Below, piece by piece: positions 34,549-41,653 of a DNA stretch of 60,949 nucleotides. Each line of letters opens with the position of its first letter. The stretch's first letter is position 1. Location: positions 1 through 60,949 of the forward strand of contig JAIOZY010000026.1 in assembly GCA_021740385.1 (NCBI GenBank), read 5' to 3'. Position numbers and translations under genes: made by a program. The notes under the pieces are model-generated. The model saw nothing but the letters and a program-made list of their open reading frames with translations, had not been told where the DNA came from and searched no databases. Origin of the DNA: Prolixibacteraceae bacterium. GTDB lineage: Bacteria; Bacteroidota; Bacteroidia; Bacteroidales; Prolixibacteraceae.

Positions 34549-34887
34549 TTAATGGTCGCAATAATTCGCGGTAAAATTGATTTTTTGATTAATGAACCCG
34601 TCGATTAAATTTTTGGCATCCATTTTTGGTGCCCCCACAAATACATTAACACCTTCGTGCTTAAATAGTTGTATAGCCCGTTGTCCCATGCCACCGGCAA
34701 TGATGTCGGTTACCCCTTTGTCGGCTAAAAACCGTGGCAGCAAACCGGGTTCATGTGGCGGGGCATCAATCATGGTTTCGTTTACCACTTGTTTGTTTTC
34801 AACTTTGAAGATGGCAAATGCCCGGCAATGGCCAAAATGCGCATCCAACATCCCGTTACTTACGGGGATTGCTACTTTTTGTATCAT
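34549..34887 (-). CDS. NifX/NifB-type cofactor-binding protein (copy 1)
   Basis: The 112-residue product matches the dinitrogenase iron-molybdenum cofactor family: KVAIPVSNGMLDAHFGHCRAF (HFG motif with a nearby cysteine), then GVTDIIAGGMGQRAIQLFKHEGVNVFVGA. This ribonuclease-H-like fold binds metal-sulfur clusters in NifX, NafY and the orange protein ORP. There are no nitrogenase genes in the window. It directly precedes the DUF89 gene and forms an operon with it. The C-terminal NYCDH adds a cysteine and a histidine that could be extra ligands. Confidence 0.9.
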   Translation of the reverse strand: MIQKVAIPVSNGMLDAHFGHCRAFAIFKVENKQVVNETMIDAPPHEPGLLPRFLADKGVTDIIAGGMGQRAIQLFKHEGVNVFVGAPKMDAKNLIDGFINQKINFTANYCDH

Positions 34888-34944
34888 GACTTTTATTTCA
34901 AATTTTTAAATGTTTATACTCTGTTTTCATTACAAATTCATTTT

Positions 34945-34952
34945 CAAAGTTA
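34945..34952 (-). promoter_or_regulatory. -7 promoter element of the NifX-DUF89 unit
   Basis: On the minus strand TAACTTTG matches TAnnTTTG exactly and lies 58 bases upstream of the first NifX-like start, in the 125-base gap to the second NifX-like gene. Confidence 0.45.
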
Positions 34953-35012
34953 CTCATTGACAAGCAATTCCCGAATGAAAGTTTTTTATCGGAATTCCTG
35001 TAATGGCAAAAG

Positions 35013-35324
35013 TTAATTCAACTTATCGATTACCGTTTGGATGGCTTCTTCCTTGTCGACTTCAATAAGCTGGATGTTAAATTTTTCGAGCAGCGATTTG
35101 GCTTTTGGCCCAAAGTGGCCCGAAATGATTTTTTCAGCACCCAGTTCAACCATCATTTCAGCGGTTTTGGTTCCGGCCCCGCCCATAGCTTCAATGTTGG
35201 GGTTTTGATGGAATACGGTTTCGCCGTTTTCGGTGTTAAAAAGGCAAAACCATTGTGCGCGTCCAAAACGGGTGTCCATTATTGAATCGGGCGTGTTTCC
35301 CTTCGATGTTATGACAATCTTCAT
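35013..35324 (-). CDS. NifX/NifB-type cofactor-binding protein (copy 2)
   Basis: The 103-residue product has the same family pattern as its neighbours: KIVITSKGNTPDSIMDTRFGRAQWF (here RFG replaces HFG), then NIEAMGGAGTKTAEMMVELGAEKIISGHFGPKAKSLLEKF. It contains no cysteines, so if it binds a metal-sulfur cluster it must do so through other residues or by non-covalent packing, as ORP does. It follows the minus-strand DUF134 gene by 48 bases and is probably co-transcribed with it from the operator-bearing promoter at 35789-35820. Confidence 0.9.
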   Translation of the reverse strand: MKIVITSKGNTPDSIMDTRFGRAQWFCLFNTENGETVFHQNPNIEAMGGAGTKTAEMMVELGAEKIISGHFGPKAKSLLEKFNIQLIEVDKEEAIQTVIDKLN

Positions 35325-35372
35325 ATTGTTTTGTTTTTATTAGGCCCAAGACCTGTTTGTTCATTTTTCGTT

Positions 35373-35774
35373 TTAAATAACCCGTTTTATTTCTGTTGAT
35401 TTACAAAGCGGGCACTTTTCTTTTTCAATGTTTGATGGCATGGTAAAGCGGGCATGGCATAATTTGCATTCAAACCACTCTTTTTCAGTAAAACTGCTTC
35501 CACATTTTGTGCTTATTTCGCGTGTCTCAACCAGGGCCAGGGCAATTTTACGCCGTGCTTTTTCATAGATACGTGCAAAGGTGGCGCGTGAAATGCCCAT
35601 TAAAATTGCGGCATCGTTATGGTTCATCAATTTATAATCGGCAAGTTTTATGGCCTCATACTCTTCGTAAAGCAAATTTACCGGTTCGTTGTTAACCAAC
35701 GGGCACCCGTATGGTTTGTAACCCCCAAAACGGGGCGGTGCATTTATTTTTCGTAATGTCCTGTTTCGTGGCAT
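35373..35774 (-). CDS. DUF134 (UPF0251) HTH regulator with C-terminal zinc-ribbon-like cysteines, copy 1
   Basis: From the ATG at 35774 (MPRNRTLRKINAPPRFGGYKP) the product is 133 residues. The middle is a sigma-70-region-4-like helix-turn-helix, YEEYEAIKLADYKLMNHNDAAILMG and ISRATFARIYEKARRKIA. The C-terminus carries CKLCHARF and CPLCKSTEI, a CxxC-CxxC ribbon that could bind zinc or an iron-sulfur cluster. An upstream extension to 35819 is open but would cover the operator and promoter, so it is rejected. DUF134 proteins are common in anaerobes and archaea next to NifX-like genes; a DNA-binding regulatory role is inferred. It faces a second DUF134 gene across 243 bases. Confidence 0.88.
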   Translation of the reverse strand: MPRNRTLRKINAPPRFGGYKPYGCPLVNNEPVNLLYEEYEAIKLADYKLMNHNDAAILMGISRATFARIYEKARRKIALALVETREISTKCGSSFTEKEWFECKLCHARFTMPSNIEKEKCPLCKSTEIKRVI

Positions 35775-35788
35775 AAATAAACAAAACG

Positions 35789-35820
35789 TAAAAATAATGA
35801 GAATATTCTCACAAAACAAA
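35789..35820 (-). promoter_or_regulatory. Promoter with embedded 14-nt palindromic operator, DUF134 copy 1
   Basis: On the minus strand: -33 TTTG (35817-35820), a 20-base spacer, then TATTTTTA (35789-35796), a one-base variant of TAnnTTTG. The perfect palindrome TGAGAATATTCTCA (35798-35811) fills the spacer, with its centre 8.5 bases upstream of the first base of the -7 element. The start codon follows 14 bases downstream. The same geometry occurs at 35966-35997 for the other DUF134 gene. Confidence 0.7.
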
Positions 35821-35965
35821 TTAATTCCACTTTTTTAATTATTGTTTTAGTGTAAGGTTAGATAAACCTAAAATTCAGTTTATATCAGTAAAAACAAGTG
35901 TTTGCATGACATATATCATTATTAAAAGATGTGTTTCTGTGTTTAATTATTTAATGGCCGACAAA

Positions 35966-35997
35966 TTTGTAATTTGAACATATGTTCTATAAATTTA
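35966..35997 (+). promoter_or_regulatory. Promoter with embedded palindromic operator, DUF134 copy 2
   Basis: On the plus strand: TTTG (35966-35969), a 20-base spacer, TAAATTTA (35990-35997). The palindrome GAACATATGTTC (35976-35987) lies in the spacer with its centre 8.5 bases from the -7 element, exactly as at the divergent gene. The half-site TGAACAT shares T, G, A and the AT end with TGAGAAT of the other operator. Confidence 0.7.
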
Positions 35998-36017
35998 CAG
36001 GAATTTAGAAGATAAAA

Positions 36018-36428
36018 ATGTCAAGGCCTCGTCATTTAAGCAGGATACAGTTGCCCCCGCGGGCAAAGAGTTTTATCCCGGTAGGATATTACCGCGATCC
36101 GGATTATCCGGTTCGGTTAAATTATGAAGAATATGAAGTATTCAGGCTGCTCGATTACGAGGGGTTAACACAGGCCGAAGCAGCATTGATAATGAAGGTT
36201 TCGAGGCCAACAATAACCCGTATTTACGAGCGGGCAAGAAAAAAAATTGCACAGGCAGTTACCGAAGCCCGGCAATTGGTTATTGAAGGCGGCAGGGCAT
36301 TTTTCGATGGCGAATGGTATATGTGTGAGCGTTGCGAAAGCCATTTTAATAATCCTGAAAATGAGGTTGTAAAGGCGTGTCCTTTGTGTCATTGTTCAAA
36401 CATCCAACACATTAACGAGACAATATGA
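36018..36428 (+). CDS. DUF134 (UPF0251) HTH regulator with C-terminal zinc-ribbon-like cysteines, copy 2
   Basis: The 136-residue product parallels copy 1: YEEYEVFRLLDYEGLTQAEA and LIMKVSRPTITRIYERARKK form the HTH, and the C-terminus has CERCESHF and CPLCHCSNI. The N-terminus is MSRPRHLSRIQLPPRA, similar in shape to copy 1 but lacking its GCPLV segment. It begins the plus-strand operon DUF134 - NifX-like - CoA-disulfide-reductase-like, overlapping the NifX-like gene by 4 bases (ATGA). The two DUF134 proteins may cross-regulate the divergent halves of the locus. Confidence 0.88.
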   Translation: MSRPRHLSRIQLPPRAKSFIPVGYYRDPDYPVRLNYEEYEVFRLLDYEGLTQAEAALIMKVSRPTITRIYERARKKIAQAVTEARQLVIEGGRAFFDGEWYMCERCESHFNNPENEVVKACPLCHCSNIQHINETI

Positions 36429-36766
36429 AATTTGTAATACCGGTTGACGGCACCGATGATACGGCAGGAATATCGAAGCATTTTGCACGGAGTACGCATT
36501 TTGCAATAATAGATAATGAAACAGGAAAACACGAAATGGTTGAAAATCCGTTTGCAGGTATTCCCAAAGGAGTGGGGGTAAAGCTGATCGATTTTTTAAT
36601 AAACGAATACCGGGTGAATAAAATAATCGCTTTTGAACTGGGCTTAAAGGTACAGCAACTGGCTACCGAAAAAAAAATGCAATTAATAATTATAACCGGG
36701 AGAATGAAACAGTTGAAACAACTGTTAAAGTTAATTTTTCCCAATAAAGAACATATTAAAAAGTAA
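36425..36766 (+). CDS. NifX/NifB-type cofactor-binding protein (copy 3)
   Basis: The 113-residue product starts MKFVIPVDGTDDTAGISKHFARSTHF, the NifX-family opening with HFA in place of HFG, and continues with GVKLIDFLINEYRVNKIIAFELGLKVQQLA. The C-terminal tail is lysine-rich and lacks cysteines. Its ATG overlaps the DUF134 stop, so it is made in coupled fashion with the regulator, and the reductase gene follows after 4 bases. It is the most diverged of the three copies in the window. Confidence 0.87.
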   Translation: MKFVIPVDGTDDTAGISKHFARSTHFAIIDNETGKHEMVENPFAGIPKGVGVKLIDFLINEYRVNKIIAFELGLKVQQLATEKKMQLIIITGRMKQLKQLLKLIFPNKEHIKK

Positions 36767-36770
36767 TATT

Positions 36771-38465
36771 ATGGATAAACAAAAACGTATTGTAGTTATT
36801 GGCGGTTCGGCTGCCGGGCCCAAAGCAGCATCGAAAGCACGGAGGCTGAATGAATTTGCCGAAATTACCCTTATTCAGAAAGATGCCGATTTGTCGATGG
36901 CATCGTGTGGTTTCCCCTACTTTGTGGGTGGTTTTTTCGATAATCGGAACCAGCTATTAAGTACGCCCACAGGTGTTGTGCGCGATCCGAAATTCTACCT
37001 CAATGCAAAAGGCATTAAGGCCATCGTTAATACCGAAGCCAAGCGCATCGATGTTCAGAATAAGGTTGTTGAAGCCGAAAACCTGTTAACAGGGGAAAAA
37101 ACTACTGTGCCTTACGATAAACTAATTTTAACAACAGGAGCAAAACCCAATATGCCCCCCATTGAAGGTGTAGAACTTGACGGGATTACAACGCTACAGT
37201 CGATGCGTGATGCAGATTTTTTGCGGAAAGTACGTGATGAAGGCAAGATTAAAAAAGCAGTGGTGATAGGCGGTGGACTTATTGGTATCGAAACAGCCGA
37301 AGCATTGAACCTTGCCGGAATTGAGATTACGGTTATTGAGCTGCTTCCGCAGTTGCTTACATTCCTAGATATGGATATGGCCAAACTGGTTGAAAATTAC
37401 CTCAGGCCGAAAACCAATGTAATTACCGGAAACGGTGTGGCAAAATTCCTGGGAAGCGATGGAAAACTGTGTGCGGTAAAACTGCAAAACGGTACCGAAA
37501 TACCTTGCGAACTGGCCGTGGTTGCCATTGGTGTAAAACCCAACGTGAAACTTGCAGCCGATGCGGGAATAAAAATTGGCGAATTGGGCGGCATTGTTGT
37601 CGATGAATACATGCAAACATCGGTTGAAGATATTTATGCTGCCGGCGACTGTGTTGAAATACCCAACATAATTACCGGTAAAAACGTGCTGGCACCTTAT
37701 GGTGACCTGGCCAACCTCGAGGGCAGGGTAGCCGGTGAAAATGCCATGATGGGAAACAGCGTAACTTTTCCGGGAACCATTCAAACCGGCATTTGTAAAG
37801 TGTTCGATTACCACGTCGGATCAACCGGTTTGTCGGAAACAATGGCCAACAAACTTGGAATTGAGGTTGATACGGTGATAAATGCCAGTCCCGATAAACC
37901 GGGTTTCATGAGCGGCAAACTGTTAATCTCGAAACTGATTGTTGATAAAGATACTTGCCAGGTACTGGGAGCACAGTGTGTTGGCCCCGGCGATGTGTCG
38001 AAACAAATTGCAATATGGGCCATGGCTGTAAGGGCAAAAATGTGCGTTGAAGATATGGTTAATGCCGACTTTCCCTATGCACCACCATTCTCGCTGGCCA
38101 TTGATCACTCCATTGCAACCGCACATATTATGCAAAACAAGCGCAAAGGGCGTTTTACCGGCATTAATGCAAAACAACTCAAAAAGAAAATCGATAACAA
38201 GGAAGATATCTTCCTGCTCGATGTACGTGGTTTCGACGAATACGAAGCCATGCGGCTTGGAAAAGGTGAAACACTCGTTCCGCTGGGCCAGTTGCGAAAC
38301 AGGCTAAATGAACTTCCCGAAGATAAAAACAAGGAAATTATTACCTATTGTAAAATATCGTTGCGGGGTTACGAAGCAGCTGTTTTACTGAAGGCACATG
38401 GCTATAAAAATGTTAAAGTGCTTGAGGGAGGCCTGATGGCCTGGTACTATAAAAGAGAACGTTAA
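36771..38465 (+). CDS. CoA-disulfide-reductase-like flavoprotein with C-terminal rhodanese domain
   Basis: The 564-residue protein has an N-terminal FAD Rossmann motif (VVIGGSAAGPKAASKARR), the single redox cysteine Cys46 in MASCGFPYF, the NAD-binding motif VIGGGLIGIETAEAL near residue 165, and the second FAD motif IYAAGDCVEIP. Residues about 470-564 form a rhodanese domain with Cys527 in ITYCKISLRG. Enzymes of this layout (CoADR-rhodanese/Npsr type) reduce CoA disulfide, persulfide or polysulfide with NAD(P)H. That fits a role in sulfur or persulfide balance for metal-sulfur cofactor work. It closes the plus-strand DUF134 operon and is followed by a strong hairpin. Confidence 0.9.
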   Translation: MDKQKRIVVIGGSAAGPKAASKARRLNEFAEITLIQKDADLSMASCGFPYFVGGFFDNRNQLLSTPTGVVRDPKFYLNAKGIKAIVNTEAKRIDVQNKVVEAENLLTGEKTTVPYDKLILTTGAKPNMPPIEGVELDGITTLQSMRDADFLRKVRDEGKIKKAVVIGGGLIGIETAEALNLAGIEITVIELLPQLLTFLDMDMAKLVENYLRPKTNVITGNGVAKFLGSDGKLCAVKLQNGTEIPCELAVVAIGVKPNVKLAADAGIKIGELGGIVVDEYMQTSVEDIYAAGDCVEIPNIITGKNVLAPYGDLANLEGRVAGENAMMGNSVTFPGTIQTGICKVFDYHVGSTGLSETMANKLGIEVDTVINASPDKPGFMSGKLLISKLIVDKDTCQVLGAQCVGPGDVSKQIAIWAMAVRAKMCVEDMVNADFPYAPPFSLAIDHSIATAHIMQNKRKGRFTGINAKQLKKKIDNKEDIFLLDVRGFDEYEAMRLGKGETLVPLGQLRNRLNELPEDKNKEIITYCKISLRGYEAAVLLKAHGYKNVKVLEGGLMAWYYKRER

Positions 38466-38501
38466 TGGTTAATGGTTAACGTTGAGATTGTTGTTTTATT
38501 T

Positions 38502-38542
38502 AAAGTGCCATACGAGGGTTTAACCCGTCGATGGCACTTTTT
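38502..38542 (+). terminator. Strong terminator after the reductase-rhodanese gene
   Basis: AAAGTGCCAT (38502-38511) pairs perfectly with ATGGCACTTT (38531-38540) and is followed by T residues. The 19-base loop contains a second hairpin GGGTT/AACCC. Confidence 0.85.
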
Positions 38543-38580
38543 AACTTGCAGTAATGGCAACTGCATAAATCAGAACTAAA

Positions 38581-39378
38581 ATGAAGATTGTTACCCTTAT
38601 TGAAAATATGGTTGTAAAATCGGGGCTGGTAGCCGAACACGGCCTTTCGTTCATGATCGATACCGGGCAGGCAAAAATTTTATTCGATACCGGACAAACC
38701 CGCTTATTTGCCCAAAATGCCCAAAAACTTGGATATGAAATTTCATCGGTCGATATGGCTGTTATTAGCCATGGCCATTACGACCATACAGGCGGCCTGG
38801 CCCATTTTATCGAAACAAACGAAACGGCCCCGGTTTATATCAAAAAAGAGGCTTTTAACCTTAAAACAAGTATTGATAAGTATAACGGCATTAGCCCGGT
38901 AATTAACTCGGGAAACAAGCGTTTTCGCTTTATTGATGGCGTTTCGGAGTTGGCCAAAAATGTATTTGTTTTTCCGTTTGTGGAAAATTATTTCCCCATC
39001 GACCGGCACTTCGATGGTTTTTATATTGAAGAAAACGGGGCGCTTAAACCCGATGATTTTTCCGATGAATTGTTTTTGGTTATTGTTTCCGGAAACGCGC
39101 TTACCATTATCAGCAGTTGCTCGCATACCGGCATTACAAACATGGTTGAAACGGCCCGTTTGCATTTTAACCTGCCTGTTAAAAGGGTTGTTGGTGGATT
39201 TCATATAAAAAATTCAGAAAAAAAAGTTGTTGACCACATTGTTCACCATTTTAATACTGTCGGTATTGAAGAAATTTTTACCTGCCATTGTACCGGTATC
39301 GATCAATTTGTGGAACTGAAAAAGGGATGCAATTCTAAGGTTTTTTACAACCATACGGCAAAAGAAATTGTTGTGTAA
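38581..39378 (+). CDS. MBL-fold metallo-hydrolase (COG1237-like)
   Basis: The 265-residue protein has the metallo-beta-lactamase motif ISHGHYDHTGGL (about residues 62-73) with the four histidine/aspartate ligands, SCSHTGI and a later metal ligand region GGFHIKN. The size and the opening KIVTLIENMVV match the COG1237 group, which includes the archaeal 7,8-dihydropterin-6-methyl-4-(ribofuranosyl)aminobenzene-5-phosphate synthase homologues and many anaerobe proteins of unknown role. It follows the terminator of the reductase operon by 40 bases and so has its own promoter. It is often found near ORP-like loci, which would make it part of the same function (inference). Confidence 0.87.
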   Translation: MKIVTLIENMVVKSGLVAEHGLSFMIDTGQAKILFDTGQTRLFAQNAQKLGYEISSVDMAVISHGHYDHTGGLAHFIETNETAPVYIKKEAFNLKTSIDKYNGISPVINSGNKRFRFIDGVSELAKNVFVFPFVENYFPIDRHFDGFYIEENGALKPDDFSDELFLVIVSGNALTIISSCSHTGITNMVETARLHFNLPVKRVVGGFHIKNSEKKVVDHIVHHFNTVGIEEIFTCHCTGIDQFVELKKGCNSKVFYNHTAKEIVV

Positions 39379-39477
39379 AAAAACATGCTGTATTGAACAA
39401 AAGAAAATGCCGTTTGTTTAACTCTTGATTAAAATGAGATTAAATAAATACGAATAATAATTATAAAAGTGATTAAC

Positions 39478-40194
39478 ATGGAAGAAAACGTTGAAAAACA
39501 AGTGTCGATGCCACGCATCGGTGAAAAAGCGCCTGAATTTAAAGCAGTAACAACGCAAGGTGATATTAGTTTCCCTTCGGATTATAAGGGTAGCTGGGTG
39601 ATACTTTTTAGCCACCCGGCCGATTTTACACCCGTTTGTACTTCGGAATTTATGACCTTTGCCAGCATGGAAGAAAAGTTTGCAGAAGCCAATTGTAAAC
39701 TGGTTGGCCTCTCTGTTGACGGTTTGTACAGCCACATTGCCTGGCTGCGTACCATCAAGGAAAAAATCGAGTACAAAGGAATGAAAAATGTGGAAGTGAA
39801 GTTCCCGCTTATTGAAGACATTACAATGGATGTTGCCACAAAATATGGTATGATCCAACCGGGAGAAAGCAATACCAAAGCCGTTAGGGCTGTGTTCTTT
39901 ATCGATCCACACGGGGTAATCCGTACCATCATTTATTACCCGCTTAGCCTGGGACGTAATTTCGATGAACTGTACCGTGCATTGATTGCCCTCAAAACCG
40001 CTGACGAGTTTAATGTTGCAACTCCGGCCGATTGGCGTCCGGGCGACGATGTAATTATTTCGCCTGCCGGTTCGTGCGGTACAGCACAAAGCCGCATGGA
40101 CGGCAAAGAAGAAGGCCTCGAATGTAAAGACTGGTTCTTCTGCACCAAGAAACTCGACAAAGATCAGGTGTTGAAAAAAGTGCTGAAAAAGTAA
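39478..40194 (+). CDS. Peroxiredoxin of the Prx6/1-Cys-like group
   Basis: The 238-residue product from the ATG at 39478 (a GTG three codons upstream is open but not needed) has the peroxidatic site HPADFTPVCTSEF with Cys54 and the catalytic arginine in the KAVRAVFFID strand region. The long C-terminal domain (PADWRPGDDVIISP, SCGTAQSRMDGKEEG, ECKDWFFCTKK) contains three further cysteines and is typical of archaeal/anaerobe Prx6-type enzymes. It reduces peroxides with an external thiol donor. Its place next to the sulfur-handling genes suggests protection of oxygen-sensitive clusters. It is followed by an excellent terminator. Confidence 0.95.
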   Translation: MEENVEKQVSMPRIGEKAPEFKAVTTQGDISFPSDYKGSWVILFSHPADFTPVCTSEFMTFASMEEKFAEANCKLVGLSVDGLYSHIAWLRTIKEKIEYKGMKNVEVKFPLIEDITMDVATKYGMIQPGESNTKAVRAVFFIDPHGVIRTIIYYPLSLGRNFDELYRALIALKTADEFNVATPADWRPGDDVIISPAGSCGTAQSRMDGKEEGLECKDWFFCTKKLDKDQVLKKVLKK

Positions 40195-40214
40195 TGTATG
40201 TTTAAAACATTCTA

Positions 40215-40254
40215 AAAAACCGCTTATCGAAGCAACGATAAGCGGTTTTTTTTT
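40215..40254 (+). terminator. Strong terminator after the peroxiredoxin gene
   Basis: Arms AAAAACCGCTTATCG (40215-40229) and CGATAAGCGGTTTTT (40236-40250) form a perfect 15-bp stem with a 6-base loop and a T tract. It can also serve the minus-strand gene whose stop is 25 bases away. Confidence 0.95.
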
Positions 40255-40274
40255 GTGTTATTTTTGGGTGGAAA

Positions 40275-40637
40275 TTAATCAGAAACAAGGTAGTCCATGG
40301 CAGCCTCTTTCGTGTTAAAAGCTTTCATGTTCCGGCCCGATATCATCAAAAAACTCTTGAACATGATTGTAATCAGCCCGGTGAGGCCAAACACGGCACT
40401 TTTCTTAATGTGCGGACTGTTGTATTTTACATTTTCAGTCATCATGACCCGGATATCGTTGTTGAAAAACATGTTTTCGACATTAACAAGCGATAAAACC
40501 GAACCCTTTGGTTTCGAACGGATGTATGCCGAACCATCTTTTAGAAGTTGGGTAATCTCATCTTTTGTTTTTAAATTTGAATAATCAAGGAAGGTGATTT
40601 CTTTTCCTTTGTGCAGGATTTTTTCAGGTTTTCTCAT
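40275..40637 (-). CDS. STAS/SEC14-like small protein
   Basis: From the ATG at 40637 (MRKPEKILHKGKEITFLDYSNL) the product is 120 residues. It alternates strand and helix (ITFLDYSNLK, GSVLSLVNVENM, KKSAVFGLTGLITIMFKSFL, FNTKEAAMDYLV) in the pattern of the SpoIIAA-like STAS fold, known from many Bacteroidota proteins of unknown role. There is no signal peptide. It is convergent with the peroxiredoxin and divergent from glpQ, with a 137-base gap to the latter. An upstream ATG at 40667 would add ten residues of poor quality. Confidence 0.7.
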   Translation of the reverse strand: MRKPEKILHKGKEITFLDYSNLKTKDEITQLLKDGSAYIRSKPKGSVLSLVNVENMFFNNDIRVMMTENVKYNSPHIKKSAVFGLTGLITIMFKSFLMISGRNMKAFNTKEAAMDYLVSD

Positions 40638-40774
40638 TGTTGGTATATTTACATTTAAGTTTACCAATATAGTTATAAAATGAAATACAAGTCAATAATA
40701 CATTTAAAAAAATCAGCTGTTTTTTTGTTGAATTGAAAATTCCGGTGTTTTAAAAACATTAAATTGTTAGTTTT

Positions 40775-41644
40775 ATGGGTAAAAACATGAGACATTACTA
40801 TCTGATCGCGTTTTTTTGTTTTTGTATTTTCGAAGTTGGTTTTAGCCAAAACAAGTATATTGCTCATCGCGGGGCATCGTATATTGCGCCTGAAAATACC
40901 CTTGCAAGTGCAAAACTTGCGTGGGAACTTGGCGCCGATGCCGTTGAAATCGATGTTCATTTAAGTGCCGACAAACGGGTTATGGTCATTCATGATGATA
41001 ATACAAAGCGCGTTTCTTCTGGTGTAAATTATTATAAAATTGCAGAAACTTCATCTGAAAAGCTCCGTACGGTTGATGTGGGGTCGTTTAAATCTGACGA
41101 ATATGCAGGTGAGAAAATCCCGTTTATTGAAGAGGTGCTGAAAACAGTACCACCCGGGAAAAAGCTGGTTGTCGAAATTAAATGCGGGACAGAGGTTTTT
41201 CCGGCGCTTAAAAATTCCATTGACGAATCGGGAAAAATCGGGCAACTCGTTTTTATCAGTTTCAACTGGGATGCCGTGTTAATGGCGCATGAAATGTTTC
41301 CGGAAAACGAATGCTACTACCTGAAGATGTTCCCTTTTGGGTTAAAGGCAAAAATAAAGGCTGCCGCAGAAAAAGGGTTGACAGGGCTAAACCTTTACCA
41401 TAAAATCATTACAAAAAGGGTTGTCGAAGAGGCTTCCGGACAGGGCCTTGAAGTGCTGGCATGGACGGTTGATAACCCAAAGGTTGTTAAAAGGCTTAAT
41501 GATTTAGGGGTAACAACCGTCACTACCAACAGGCCCGGATGGTTGAAAAAGCAGATTGAAACGATCCCGCCCTGGCGGGAGAAGTTCCATCCGCCAGCTG
41601 GCGGACCTTTAAGACAAACAATTAAATCGTATGAAAATCATTAA
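40775..41644 (+). CDS. glpQ: Glycerophosphodiester phosphodiesterase
   Basis: The 289-residue exported enzyme (leader ends EVGFSQ) has the GDPD core: IAHRGASYIAPENTL (catalytic histidine), GADAVEIDVHLSADKRVMVIHDD (Glu and Asp metal ligands, second histidine), and the C-terminal VLAWTVDNP strand. It hydrolyses glycerophosphodiesters, or a similar surface phosphodiester, to sn-glycerol-3-phosphate. The last 28 codons are read through two palindromes (41565-41605), which replace the natural tail by proline-rich residues (IPPWREKFHPPAGGPLRQ). Nine bases after its stop the dehydrogenase operon begins, so they may be co-transcribed. Confidence 0.9.
   Translation: MGKNMRHYYLIAFFCFCIFEVGFSQNKYIAHRGASYIAPENTLASAKLAWELGADAVEIDVHLSADKRVMVIHDDNTKRVSSGVNYYKIAETSSEKLRTVDVGSFKSDEYAGEKIPFIEEVLKTVPPGKKLVVEIKCGTEVFPALKNSIDESGKIGQLVFISFNWDAVLMAHEMFPENECYYLKMFPFGLKAKIKAAAEKGLTGLNLYHKIITKRVVEEASGQGLEVLAWTVDNPKVVKRLNDLGVTTVTTNRPGWLKKQIETIPPWREKFHPPAGGPLRQTIKSYENH
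41565..41605. repeat. Two palindromes inside the 3' end of glpQ
   Basis: TCCCGCC-CT-GGCGGGA (41565-41580) and the 16-base perfect palindrome TCCGCCAGCTGGCGGA (41590-41605) lie in the coding frame near the 3' end of the phosphodiesterase gene. CCGCCAGCTGGCGG-type elements are dispersed repeats in related bacteria. Confidence 0.8.
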
Positions 41645-41653
41645 TTGAATTGA

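Noticed and set aside
34549-36766. Nitrogen fixation suggested by three NifX/NifB-type proteins
   Set aside because: No nifHDK, nifB radical-SAM domain or other nitrogenase genes are present. The domain occurs in other cofactor-binding proteins of anaerobes.
39418-40089. A 223-codon antisense frame over the peroxiredoxin gene
   Set aside because: The peroxiredoxin on the plus strand has all family motifs; the antisense frame is an accidental shadow.
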